From Sphingomonas sp. PsM26 (GTDB lineage: Bacteria; Pseudomonadota; Alphaproteobacteria; Sphingomonadales; Sphingomonadaceae), in NCBI GenBank assembly GCA_030433805.1, contig JARUXA010000015.1, positions 62,001 through 126,000 of the forward strand: a stretch of 64,000 nucleotides of DNA, given 5' to 3'. The notes below the pieces were generated by a model. It was not told where the DNA came from and did no database searches. It saw only the letters and a program-made list of their open reading frames with translations. Of the stretch, positions 8,032 through 16,288 are shown in pieces (the first letter of the stretch is position 1; each line of letters starts with the position of its first letter). The position numbers and the translations under genes were made by a program.

Positions 8032-9936
8032 ATGCAGCAAATGCGAATCATGGACAGAGCCGTTTCCTTGCCTTTTCTGCATAGTCCGACGCGATTCCTC
8101 GCACATTACGTCGCTGCCCGCCCGGGTATCTTCGTGACGCTGGGGCTCTTGGTTGCCGCCGCATCGATCAGCTCGATCGGCGTGCAATATGCCATGAAGC
8201 TCCTCATCGACGCCATGACCGGCGGCGTCCGCGCAAGAAGCACTGTTTATGCGGCACTTGGCGGTTTTCTCGGTCTCGTCATCCTCGAAAGCGTGCTCCA
8301 ACGCGCCGCAGCACTGACGCTCGGGCAAGCGACCGTCAGTTCCGGCGTCGGGATCCGGCTCGACATGGTCAACTATCTGACCGGGCACCAGATGCCGTTC
8401 TTCCAGAACCAGCGCGCGGGCTCGCTCGGACATCGCATCTCGGGGCTTGCCGGCATTTTCGGGGCGATCGTCCATCGCCTGCTCCGCGAAGTTACACCGC
8501 CGTTGATCACCTTTGCAGGCGCGATGCTGATCTTCGTCACGATCGATGCCGCGATGGCGGCGATCCTCGGCGCGGTGTTCCTCGCCGTTACCGCGGCGCT
8601 TATCCTGCTCGGCCTGCGTGGTCACGTCCATCATACCGCCTTCGCGCAGCACGCCGGCACCGCTGGGGGCGAACTGATCGACCTGATCGGCAACATCTGG
8701 GTCGTGAAGGCATTCGCAGCACGTGACCGGGAACTCACGCGATTAGAAGGCTTTCTCGACGAAGAGGCCAGTGCCCAACGCCGCGGATGGTTCTTCGTCG
8801 AACAGATGCGCGGGCTGCATGATCTCGCGCTTGCCGTGCTCGTCGGCGGCACGCTGATCTGGGCGATCGGGCGCTGGTCGACCGGCGCGATCTCGACCGG
8901 GGACGTGGTCATCATCAGCACGATGACGTTCCGCATCCTCCACGGATCACGCGACCTCGCCATGGCGGTGATCGATACCAGTCAGCAGTTCAGCTACTTG
9001 CGCGAGACGCTCGACATCATCGGCGTACCGCAGACGTTGAGCGACGTTCCCCATGCGCCGCGTCTCCGCGTCGGCGAAGGCCATGTCGAGATGGCCAACG
9101 TCACCTTCGGCTACGATGCCAGCGATCCAATTATTCACGACCTGACGCTCAACGTTCCGGCCGGACAGAAGGTCGGGATCGTCGGTGCGTCCGGCGGCGG
9201 CAAATCGTCGCTGCTCCAATTGATCCAGCGCTTTCACGACCCGCAAATCGGTCACATCGCGATCGACGGCCAGCGGATCGACCAGGTGACGCAGGAGTCG
9301 TTGCGCGACGCGATCGCGGTCGTGCCGCAGGAAGTGCTGTTGTTCCACCGCTCGGTGATCGACAACATCAGGATCGCGCGACCGGACGCCAGCGACGAGG
9401 ACGTTCACGCCGCCGCCGAAGCCGCCGGGTGCGACGACTTCATCCGACGATTGCCGCACGGGTACGACAGCGTGGTCGGTGAACGCGGCTCCAATCTGTC
9501 AGGCGGGCAACGACAGCGTATCGGGATCGCGCGCGCTTTCCTTAAGAACGCCCGGATCGTGCTGCTCGACGAGGCGACAAGCGCGCTCGATTCGGAAAGC
9601 GAGCTGGAAGTGCAGAACGGGCTCGATGCGCTGGTCCGCAACCGCACCGTCATTGCCGTCGCGCACCGGCTGTCGACCATTGTCGGGTTCGACCGCGTCA
9701 TCGTGGTCGAACGCGGGCGCGTCATCGAGGATGGCCCGCCGCAACAGCTTCTGCGGCAGAAGGATGGGGCATTCCGCCAGTTGTGGCTGCTGCAGGTGGA
9801 GGGGCTCGACCAGTCATCGCCGGGGCTCGATTTCGCCGCGGCCAGCGGGCGGTTCCGCGACGTGTCGATGGCACGCGGGCGCATGCTGCACCGTGCAATG
9901 CGGACCGCCTGGAGCAACATGGCAGACCGCGCCTGA
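8032..9936 (+). CDS. ABC exporter, fused membrane and ATPase domains
   Basis: This is a half-transporter of about 634 residues that should act as a homodimer in the inner membrane. A six-helix exporter domain occupies about residues 20-310. The ATPase domain has Walker A GASGGGKSS near residue 384, the signature LSGGQRQRIGIARAF near 488 and Walker B IVLLDEATS near 509, followed by an H-loop in VAHRLSTIV. All are intact. It resembles lipid/multidrug exporters of the MsbA/LmrA type; the substrate is unknown. The start is unclear: ATG at 7993, 8032, 8041 or 8050 and GTG at 7933 are in frame and none has a strong Shine-Dalgarno. I chose 8032 because homology-like sequence begins at about LPFLHSPTRFLAHYV. 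Confidence 0.85.
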   Translation: MQQMRIMDRAVSLPFLHSPTRFLAHYVAARPGIFVTLGLLVAAASISSIGVQYAMKLLIDAMTGGVRARSTVYAALGGFLGLVILESVLQRAAALTLGQATVSSGVGIRLDMVNYLTGHQMPFFQNQRAGSLGHRISGLAGIFGAIVHRLLREVTPPLITFAGAMLIFVTIDAAMAAILGAVFLAVTAALILLGLRGHVHHTAFAQHAGTAGGELIDLIGNIWVVKAFAARDRELTRLEGFLDEEASAQRRGWFFVEQMRGLHDLALAVLVGGTLIWAIGRWSTGAISTGDVVIISTMTFRILHGSRDLAMAVIDTSQQFSYLRETLDIIGVPQTLSDVPHAPRLRVGEGHVEMANVTFGYDASDPIIHDLTLNVPAGQKVGIVGASGGGKSSLLQLIQRFHDPQIGHIAIDGQRIDQVTQESLRDAIAVVPQEVLLFHRSVIDNIRIARPDASDEDVHAAAEAAGCDDFIRRLPHGYDSVVGERGSNLSGGQRQRIGIARAFLKNARIVLLDEATSALDSESELEVQNGLDALVRNRTVIAVAHRLSTIVGFDRVIVVERGRVIEDGPPQQLLRQKDGAFRQLWLLQVEGLDQSSPGLDFAAASGRFRDVSMARGRMLHRAMRTAWSNMADRA

Positions 9937-10081
9937 CGGCGTGCCCAATCTGGGAAGCAAACGCTGGTGTCTGCTGAGTGGACTTCAAGGCGCGCTTGGA
10001 CCTGCGGCGGTGTTCGTGTCGGGCGTTGGTTTGGTTACAAGTAGGTCGTCGCGATAGACGCTGATGATCGTGTCACCCCGA

Positions 10082-10111
10082 CCCCGAATCGCCAAGGCGG
10101 CGATATCGGGG
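10082..10111. terminator. Imperfect hairpin between converging genes
   Basis: CCCCGAATCGCC and GGCGATATCGGGG can pair with one bulged base around an AAG loop. It sits between the ends of the ABC exporter gene (rightward) and the aminopeptidase gene (leftward), where a two-way terminator would be expected. There is no U-run. The rest of 9937-10125 shows nothing I can name. Confidence 0.35.
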
Positions 10112-10125
10112 CCGGGCGTTACTAA

Positions 10126-12717
10126 TCACGAGGTCGAGCGTCCCCATGCCGCGACGTCGTCGCGGATGCGGGCGTCGACCTGACGACGCGCTGCCATCGT
10201 CGACACGATCCGCGTTGCCGCGCCGCGGGCTTCGGCCGGCAGGTTGGCGGTGGCGAACGCGTTGATCTTGGCGGGCATCGCCGGATCGTCGGATCCTGCC
10301 CCCAGCCCGGCCACAAAACCAGCGCGGGTGCTCGTCTCGACCAGCGTGTTGACCAAGGCGATATGGGCGACCGCATAGTCGAACGCCATGTCGGGATGTT
10401 CATTCGCGACCGCGCGCAACAGACTCGCCTTCTGGGGCGCGGTGAACCGGTCGGTTTCGAGCAGCGCCAGCGCGCGCCGTGCGAGCGCATCGTCCTTCGC
10501 CGCGCCCAGCAAACGGACGTAGCTGTTCTTGGTCACGGGGTTCTTTTCCGCAACGGTCAGCGCGAGGAGCGCATCCCAATCCGCCGACGTCGCATTGTGC
10601 GCGAACACGCCGAGGATCGGCGCTCGGATCGGCGCGGGGATCGCGTCAGGGTTCTTCTGCAACGCCGCGAACAGTTCGCGCGATTTCGCGATGACCGCAG
10701 CATCGCCATGATCGCCTAATACCGAGATCAGAGTCTCGCGCAGCGTCGCCGTCAGCGCGCCCTCGTCGCTGCCGGCGGTGAAGCCGACTCGCGTCATCAC
10801 GGGTTGGAGCGTCCGGACGATCTTGGCACCGACCGCGTCACGCGCCGGCCCCTTCGCTACCCGACCGTCCAGGTCCGACATCTGGCTTGCGACCGTCTGC
10901 CATAGCAGCGGGTTCGCTTCGATACCGATCGCGCCGACATCGGCGAAGTACCGATCGAGTCGCTGATTGCCGCCCTTGGCCAGCGCAAAATCATCCCCCA
11001 GGGTCCCGAGCTGGTCGGTCAGCTTGAGCTTTGCGAAATCGCGCACGATCGCCGCGTGGCCGGGAGCGCTATACTGCACGCGGGCGTAGCTCGCCTTTTC
11101 GCGGTTCAGGACGACCGTTCCGCAGCCCTTGGCGGTCACCGGCTGCACCGCCGCACCGCGCACGGTCGCGCGCACGTCCGGTTGCCCCAGCACGCCGAGC
11201 GTCATCGGCACGCGCCACGTCTGTGCCTGCTTGGCGGAATCGTCGTAGGCGAACCGTCCCTGCGTCAGGCTGACCTGCGTGTTTCCGCCGACGCAGCGAG
11301 CATCCGTCATCGTCACCAACGGCACGCCGGGCTGGAGCGTGAAATCATGCGCGATCGGCGCTACCGGCATCTTGGCGGCGGCGGACAATTCCTGCCAAAG
11401 CTGGTCGGTCGCGGTATTGCCGTACTTGTACTTGGCCATGTACCCGCGGATCCCGGCGCGGAACGTCTCCGCCCCCAACGTCGACTCGAGCATCCCGATG
11501 ACGGCCTGCCCCTTCATGTAGGTGATCCCGTCGAACGCCTGGCCGATCTGGTCGACGGTCTCGACGTGGCGGATGATCGGATGCGTGCCGCTGGTCGAAT
11601 CGACCTGCAGCGCGCCCTCGCGATCCTGCGCGACGGCGGTGGCGGCTGCATACCATTCGGGGTTGAGATCGACGCTCGACTTGTTCTCCATCCACGAAGC
11701 GAACCCTTCGTTGAGCCACAGGTCGTCCCACCAATTCATCGTGACCAGATCGCCGAACCACTGGTGCGCCATTTCATGCGAAACCACGGTGAAGATGCGC
11801 TGCTTGCCGCTCTGCGTCGCGCGCTTGGCGTCGTACAGCAATTCGGGCTCGAAGTAGAAGATCGCGCCCCAATTCTCCATCGCGCCGAAGAACTGGCTGG
11901 AGCCTGGTCCGGCGATCATGTCGAGCTTGGGCAACGGATAGGGCTGGCCGAAATAGTCGTTGTAATAGGTGAGCAGCCGCTTCGCCTGTGCAAGCGAATA
12001 GTCGCCCTGGTCGACGACGCCGCGGCGCGTGATGACGCCGATCTCGGTCTTGCCCGCCATCACGGTCTTGCGCTCAACATCCTCCATGCCGAGGAACATC
12101 AGGTAGCTCGACATCTTGGGGGTTTCGGCGAAGCGGTACAGGCTGGTGCCGTCGGCCTGCTTGGTCACGCTGCTTGCAGGCATGTTGGAGAAGGCGGTCT
12201 GGCCGGCGGGGGCGACCGTGCTGATCGTGAAGCGCGCCTTGAACGCGGGCTCGTCCCATAGCGGCGCGAAGCGGCGCGCGTCAGGGGCTTCGAACTGCGT
12301 CACCAACATCCGCGCGGGGGAGCCGTCGGTGTTGCTATAGTCGATCGCGAACAGACCGGCTGCGGACGTGTTGATCGTCCCGGTCCAGGCGAAGGCGAGC
12401 GAATGCTTGCCCGCGCTCACCGCTGACCCCGGCGACAGGATCAACTGCTGTTTGGCCTCGTCGATACGAAACGACACTGCCTTGCCGTCCAGCGTCGCGC
12501 GCGAAATCTTGAGATCGGCGGCGTTGAGAACGATCGTGGACGTGGGCTTGGTGACCGCGATGGCGACGGTTTCTTCGCCCGAGAAGGTCATCGCCTTGGC
12601 GTCGGGGCGGACGGTGATGTCGTAGGTCAGCGGAGTCACCCCCGGCGGCAATTGCCCGACGGCGAACGCCGGAGTCGCGACGGCAGACAGCAAGGCAGCG
12701 GCAAGGGACATCTTCAC
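10126..12717 (-). CDS. Secreted M1 family metallo-aminopeptidase
   Basis: This 863-residue zinc aminopeptidase carries an N-terminal signal peptide (MSLAAALLSAVATPAFA), so it is exported to the periplasm or beyond. The exopeptidase motif GAMEN and the zinc motif HEMAHQW, followed 18 residues later by the third ligand in LNEGFASW (about residues 312-336), are intact. The ERAP1-like C-terminal helical domain fills about residues 550-860, giving the full length of this M1 subgroup. The start is GTG 12717, preceded by GGAG with 7-base spacing; ATG 12711 two codons later is an alternative. It is divergent from the nitronate monooxygenase gene. A role in peptide scavenging is the usual inference. 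Confidence 0.92.
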   Translation of the reverse strand: MKMSLAAALLSAVATPAFAVGQLPPGVTPLTYDITVRPDAKAMTFSGEETVAIAVTKPTSTIVLNAADLKISRATLDGKAVSFRIDEAKQQLILSPGSAVSAGKHSLAFAWTGTINTSAAGLFAIDYSNTDGSPARMLVTQFEAPDARRFAPLWDEPAFKARFTISTVAPAGQTAFSNMPASSVTKQADGTSLYRFAETPKMSSYLMFLGMEDVERKTVMAGKTEIGVITRRGVVDQGDYSLAQAKRLLTYYNDYFGQPYPLPKLDMIAGPGSSQFFGAMENWGAIFYFEPELLYDAKRATQSGKQRIFTVVSHEMAHQWFGDLVTMNWWDDLWLNEGFASWMENKSSVDLNPEWYAAATAVAQDREGALQVDSTSGTHPIIRHVETVDQIGQAFDGITYMKGQAVIGMLESTLGAETFRAGIRGYMAKYKYGNTATDQLWQELSAAAKMPVAPIAHDFTLQPGVPLVTMTDARCVGGNTQVSLTQGRFAYDDSAKQAQTWRVPMTLGVLGQPDVRATVRGAAVQPVTAKGCGTVVLNREKASYARVQYSAPGHAAIVRDFAKLKLTDQLGTLGDDFALAKGGNQRLDRYFADVGAIGIEANPLLWQTVASQMSDLDGRVAKGPARDAVGAKIVRTLQPVMTRVGFTAGSDEGALTATLRETLISVLGDHGDAAVIAKSRELFAALQKNPDAIPAPIRAPILGVFAHNATSADWDALLALTVAEKNPVTKNSYVRLLGAAKDDALARRALALLETDRFTAPQKASLLRAVANEHPDMAFDYAVAHIALVNTLVETSTRAGFVAGLGAGSDDPAMPAKINAFATANLPAEARGAATRIVSTMAARRQVDARIRDDVAAWGRSTS

Positions 12718-12823
12718 GCGAAAGCTCCGGGATTGCAGGATGATGTCGGTCCTTAAGCGTTTCGGTTTCCGCTGCAACTATAGGCTTGCTGGACAGGCGT
12801 TTCGGTTGCGCTATGAAACGCAT

Positions 12824-13783
12824 ATGAGCATTCCTCCGCTGTTCGATCGCCTGCGGCTTCCCATCATTGGCTCGCCGCTGTTCATCATCTCGGGGCCAGA
12901 GCTGGTCATCGCACAGTGCAAGGCTGGGATCGTCGGATCCTTCCCCGCCCTGAACGCGCGACCGCAGGCGTTGCTCGACGAATGGCTCCATCGCATTACC
13001 GAGGAACTTGCCGCGCATAACCGCGATCACCCGGATCGCCCGGCAGCGCCGTTTGCGGTCAACCAGATCGTTCATCGTTCGAACGAACGGCTCGAGGCGG
13101 ATCTTGCCACGTGCGCCAAATGGCAGGTCCCGATCGTCATCACGTCGCTCGGGGCGCGCGAGGATCTGAACACGGCGGTTCATAGCTGGGGCGGGATAAC
13201 GCTACACGACGTGATCGACGACCGTTTTGCGCACAAGGCGATCGAGAAAGGGGCCGACGGGCTGATTGCGGTTGCCGCAGGGGCAGGCGGCCATGCCGGG
13301 CGCCTATCGCCGTTCGCGATCATCCAGGAGATCCGCCAATGGTTCGATGGACCGCTCGCGCTGTCGGGGTCGATCGCGACCGGCGACGCGGTGCTGGCGG
13401 CGCAGGCAATGGGCGCGGACTTCGGCTATATCGGATCACCGTTCATCGCGAGTGCCGAAGCCAATGCCGACACGGCGTACAAACAGGGGATCGTCGACGG
13501 CAAGGCGTCGGACATCATCTATTCCAACCTGTTCACCGGAGTCCACGGCAACTATTTGCGCGGGTCGATCGAGCGCGCCGGGATGGACCCGGACAATCTT
13601 CCCGAGGGTGACCTCAAGACGATGGATTTTGGAACCGGGAACGGGTCCAAGCCGAAGGCCTGGAAGGACATCTGGGGATCAGGGCAAGGGATCGGCGTGA
13701 TCGATCGGGTCGAGCCGGTGGCGGCGATGGTCGATCGGTTCGAGCGTCAGTATCTCGCCGCGCGGGCACGGCTGAAAGTCTGA
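12824..13783 (+). CDS. Nitronate monooxygenase (2-nitropropane dioxygenase family)
   Basis: This 319-residue FMN-dependent TIM-barrel enzyme oxidises alkyl nitronates. Family features include the N-terminal FDRLRLPIIGSPLFIISGPELVI, the glycine-rich AAGAGGHAGRLSPF near residue 150 with the histidine used as catalytic base, and the phosphate-binding LSGSIATGDAVLAAQAMGADFGYIGS near 180-210. ATG 12824 matches the expected N-terminus; the upstream in-frame ATG at 12740 would overlap the divergent aminopeptidase promoter area. The sequence type is one often annotated simply as nitronate monooxygenase; the physiological substrate is not known. Confidence 0.9.
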   Translation: MSIPPLFDRLRLPIIGSPLFIISGPELVIAQCKAGIVGSFPALNARPQALLDEWLHRITEELAAHNRDHPDRPAAPFAVNQIVHRSNERLEADLATCAKWQVPIVITSLGAREDLNTAVHSWGGITLHDVIDDRFAHKAIEKGADGLIAVAAGAGGHAGRLSPFAIIQEIRQWFDGPLALSGSIATGDAVLAAQAMGADFGYIGSPFIASAEANADTAYKQGIVDGKASDIIYSNLFTGVHGNYLRGSIERAGMDPDNLPEGDLKTMDFGTGNGSKPKAWKDIWGSGQGIGVIDRVEPVAAMVDRFERQYLAARARLKV

Positions 13784-13793
13784 CGCGCGACCG

Positions 13794-14258
13794 TCAGAAA
13801 GCGAGCGCCAACCGCCTTTGTAACGAATGCACCGGGCTGGACATTCCGACCGGTGCCGTACCCTGGGCCGCTTCAAGGCGGGCGACGCGCCTGTGCAGGT
13901 CGCAGCTTGCGTCGATCAGGCGTCGTGCCGCCGGCGGCAAGGCGCTCAATGCAACACCCTCACTTGGCGGCGCATCGCCCAGCTGTCGGGCTGGATCCAG
14001 GGCCTCGCGCAATTCCATCTCCCCCGCATCGACCGCGCGCTGCGTCAGCAGCCACGCGATTACGTGCATCAGGCGCGTCGTCACCTTGAGCGATTCGCAA
14101 CTGAACGCCACGCGGACCATCGGCTCGAGCGCGTCGCGATCGTCACGCCCGCCTTCGTCGAAATAGCTTCGAGCCTCATCCGCCAGGATCATTGCGTCGG
14201 TATACAGCGTGTCGATCACGCGGCGGTGCATCCGCGAGTCGTGCGAAGATACGGTCAT
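13794..14258 (-). CDS. rcdA: DUF1465 protein, RcdA-like cell-cycle adaptor
   Basis: This 154-residue helical protein is of the DUF1465 family, whose Caulobacter member RcdA helps deliver the cell-cycle regulator CtrA to the ClpXP protease. Recognisable parts are DTLYTDAMILADEARSYFDE near residue 20, a conserved CESLKVTTRLMHVIAWLLTQ helix near 55-75, and a C-terminal LIDASCDLHRRVARL helix. Three nearby ATGs (14276, 14267, 14258) could start the protein; none has a clear Shine-Dalgarno, and GGGCGAT before 14258 is the best. The 3' end faces the nitronate monooxygenase gene with only 10 bases between them. Family membership is fairly sure; the RcdA function is inferred. Confidence 0.75.
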   Translation of the reverse strand: MTVSSHDSRMHRRVIDTLYTDAMILADEARSYFDEGGRDDRDALEPMVRVAFSCESLKVTTRLMHVIAWLLTQRAVDAGEMELREALDPARQLGDAPPSEGVALSALPPAARRLIDASCDLHRRVARLEAAQGTAPVGMSSPVHSLQRRLALAF

Positions 14259-14357
14259 ATCGCCCATGTCGCACAAATGCCGCGCGCGCGGTACGGTTTC
14301 CCCGAACTGACGCGACGAACCGGCATCAATCCCGTAACGAAACGGCTAGTCCGGCGT

Positions 14358-14555
14358 TCAGGCGATGATATCCGGCACCAGTTGATCCTCAAGGAGTGCA
14401 ATTTCGTCGCGCAGTCGCAGCTTGCGCTTCTTGAACCGCGCAAGCTGAAGCTGGTCGGTGGAAGAACCGTCCAGCAACGCCGCGATCGCAGAATCGAGGT
14501 CGCGATGTTCGACGCGTAATACTTCCAGGCGCTTTGCGATCAGGCTGTCGTCCAT
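14358..14555 (-). CDS. YdcH family small protein (DUF465)
   Basis: This 65-residue, highly charged helical protein has the DUF465/YdcH pattern: LIAKRLEVLRVEHRDLDSAI, then LQLARFKKRKLRLRDEIALLED. The heptad-like spacing suggests a helical hairpin or coiled coil. Its function is unknown. The start ATG 14555 gives the standard N-terminus (MDDSLIAKRLEVLR); the longer frame from 14630 is unconserved in appearance. It lies divergent from a second, shorter DUF465 gene at 14734. Confidence 0.85.
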   Translation of the reverse strand: MDDSLIAKRLEVLRVEHRDLDSAIAALLDGSSTDQLQLARFKKRKLRLRDEIALLEDQLVPDIIA

Positions 14556-14733
14556 CGGGTCCCCATTCGATCGCGCGACCCTAGCAAATTGCCGCCGCGG
14601 GGTCCGGATAAAATGCGGCTGACCGCACAAATCGGTGAATGTATCTCGCGACCACCAAATGGCGGGGAGACAATTGCGATCGGGAGTGGTTTAATCTGTC
14701 CCCCAAGCAGCACATGAAGGAGGTACGCAGAGT

Positions 14734-14892
14734 ATGCAGACCGCACATCATTCGGCCCTGGCAGCCAAACATGCAGTGCTCGACCGACAAATCGCCGCAG
14801 AAGCGCAGCGCCCCCTGCCCGATGCGACCGCGATTGCCGCGTTGAAGAAGCAGAAGTTGCAGATCAAACAGGAAATCGAACAGCTTCAATAG
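14734..14892 (+). CDS. Short YdcH-like protein (DUF465), 52 residues
   Basis: This small gene begins with ATG after a perfect AGGAGG Shine-Dalgarno (14717-14723) and ends at TAG 14892. The product starts MQTAHHSALAAKHAVLDRQI and ends ALKKQKLQIKQEIEQLQ, the same layout as YdcH/DUF465 proteins: helix, short turn with RPLPDATAI, then a basic helix of about 20 residues. A strong hairpin follows immediately. Function unknown. The ribosome site, terminator and family pattern make it a convincing gene despite its size. Confidence 0.8.
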   Translation: MQTAHHSALAAKHAVLDRQIAAEAQRPLPDATAIAALKKQKLQIKQEIEQLQ

Positions 14893-14900
14893 CGTGCTTG

Positions 14901-14923
14901 GTCCGGGCGCATTGCGCCCGGAC
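14901..14923 (+). terminator. Intrinsic-type hairpin after the short DUF465 gene
   Basis: GTCCGGGCGC (14901-14910) pairs exactly with GCGCCCGGAC (14914-14923) around an ATT loop, 8 bases after the stop codon, followed by TATTCCC. It can also serve the leftward PilZ gene that ends at 14936. Confidence 0.7.
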
Positions 14924-14935
14924 TATTCCCACCGG

Positions 14936-15319
14936 TCAGCGCAGATTGCCTCGTGGCAAGATCGGCTTCACGTAAACAGGCGTATGTGCGCCCTGCCCCA
15001 CTGGTTTGCGCGCCAACATCGGATCGATGTGACGATCGAAAGCGATGCCGATTCGTCCCGAGGTCGACCAAGCGACCTGTCCCGGCACCCAGCCGATACC
15101 GCGGATCTCGACTTGAACCTTTACGTCGCGATCGGCACCCTCAGGATAGTCGGCCATCATGCCCCCGGCTGACAAATTGCGGACGCGGACCGGTGTAGCG
15201 TCCGCGGACCCCGCAAGTCGCAGCATTGCCATCAGGAACAGACTGTCGCGCGGATCCTGCCGATTGGAGGTCGCGTCATCGGCAGGAACAGAGGAATGAT
15301 CTGGCGAATATTGGTCCAT
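14936..15319 (-). CDS. PilZ-domain protein
   Basis: This 127-residue protein is nearly all one PilZ domain, the c-di-GMP-binding beta barrel. The conserved second motif reads VRVRNLSAGGMMADYPEG (D/NxSxxG form). The first motif is expected just before the first strand: RQDPRDSLFLMAMLRL holds two arginines spaced four apart, which would fit RxxxR. The barrel continues with VQVEIRGIGWVPGQVAWS and RIGIAFDR. Such stand-alone PilZ proteins act as c-di-GMP effectors; the target is unknown. The window also encodes an EAL protein that could affect the same signal. The start is the first ATG of the frame. Confidence 0.78.
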   Translation of the reverse strand: MDQYSPDHSSVPADDATSNRQDPRDSLFLMAMLRLAGSADATPVRVRNLSAGGMMADYPEGADRDVKVQVEIRGIGWVPGQVAWSTSGRIGIAFDRHIDPMLARKPVGQGAHTPVYVKPILPRGNLR

Positions 15320-15427
15320 CGCTGAAGGTCGTACCGATCTCGTTCGAAGCTAATGATTACGCGAAAACTATCTACGCAATAATTGGTTTAGATCGGATTA
15401 ACGTCACCGGATCGGGCCATTTTGCGC

Positions 15428-15889
15428 CTATTCCTCGCGCGATACCTTCTCATGTCGTTCGTGACGCTCCTGCGCTTCGACCGTCATAGTCGCGATCGGA
15501 CGCGCCTCCAGCCGAGCGAGCGAGATCGGTTCGCCGGTCACTTCGCAATAGCCATATTCGCCCTCGTCGATTCGCCGCAACGCTGCTTCGATCTTCGAGA
15601 TCAGTTTACGCTGACGATCGCGCGTGCGCAGCTCGATCGACCAGTCCGTCTCGCTCGACGCGCGATCGGTCAGGTCGGCTTCGCGCAACGTATCGACCTG
15701 CAATTGTGACAGCGTTCCCGCCGCCTCGCGCAGGATCGCATCTTTCCAGGCCTGTAATTTTGTCCGGAAATACGCTTGCTGTCGCGGATTCATGAACGCC
15801 TCATCGGCGCTCGGTCGGTAGCCATCGTCAGCGCTCTTCGGCACTGCGAACTGTTCGGATTCGTCCAATCGATTCAAGACCGTCGCCAT
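15428..15889 (-). CDS. dksA: RNA polymerase-binding protein DksA
   Basis: This 153-residue DksA works with ppGpp at the RNA polymerase secondary channel. A coiled coil covers about residues 35-105 (FRTKLQAWKDAILREAAGTL onwards), with the acidic tip region at LTDRASSETDW, where the DxxDxA tip of E. coli DksA lies. The C-terminal zinc-finger region reads YGYCEVTGEPISLARLEARPIATMTVEAQERHER: only one of the four zinc cysteines remains, as in many alphaproteobacterial DksA proteins that fold without a full C4 site. The start is ATG 15889. The upstream region contains a possible promoter with TATAGG about 70 bases before the start. Confidence 0.88.
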   Translation of the reverse strand: MATVLNRLDESEQFAVPKSADDGYRPSADEAFMNPRQQAYFRTKLQAWKDAILREAAGTLSQLQVDTLREADLTDRASSETDWSIELRTRDRQRKLISKIEAALRRIDEGEYGYCEVTGEPISLARLEARPIATMTVEAQERHERHEKVSREE

Positions 15890-16288
15890 CCCACTCTCTC
15901 CGCTCGGTCACCGGGTGCGTTGTGCACCTCCGGACCCCCCCGGGCCAACTCCCTAGTCAGCGCGCCTATAGCATGACGCCGCCACTCCACAAGCAGCACT
16001 GTTGCAAAGCGTTGACGGTTTCTTAGCGAAAGATTGCGAATTCGCCTGCAAATCGTATGCGATAAGACCGCCTCGCCCGTTCCACGGTGTTTATTGCGCG
16101 AACCGCCGTGTCATTGCAGGACAACCGTCACCGTCCATTCGGCGATGGTATCGACACCGTGGAATACCATTTGCAACTCAATATCCAGCGCACCGCCTTC
16201 TGATGCAGCGGACTGTCGTTGACGTATGACGCACGCCTTCGCTGCGCGGCGTCTTGCTTCGCTGCAGGGGTGGCGTCATAGCCACGCG
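15890..16288. other. Intergenic region with alternative hairpins ahead of serS
   Basis: These 399 bases lie between divergent dksA and serS and are less GC-rich than the flanks. No credible gene is seen. Two stems exclude each other: an 11-bp perfect inverted repeat TTCCACGGTGT (16080-16090) with ACACCGTGGAA (16154-16164), and a local 7-bp stem ATGGTAT (16145-16151) with ATACCAT (16164-16170). They could form alternative structures in a serS leader RNA. A sigma-70-like TTGACG lies at about 16012, but no good -10 follows it at the right distance. Confidence 0.4.

Noticed and set aside
16002..16229. A short plus-strand frame before serS as a possible leader peptide
   Set aside because: It has no Shine-Dalgarno, no run of serine codons and no conserved look, so I kept only the hairpin observation.
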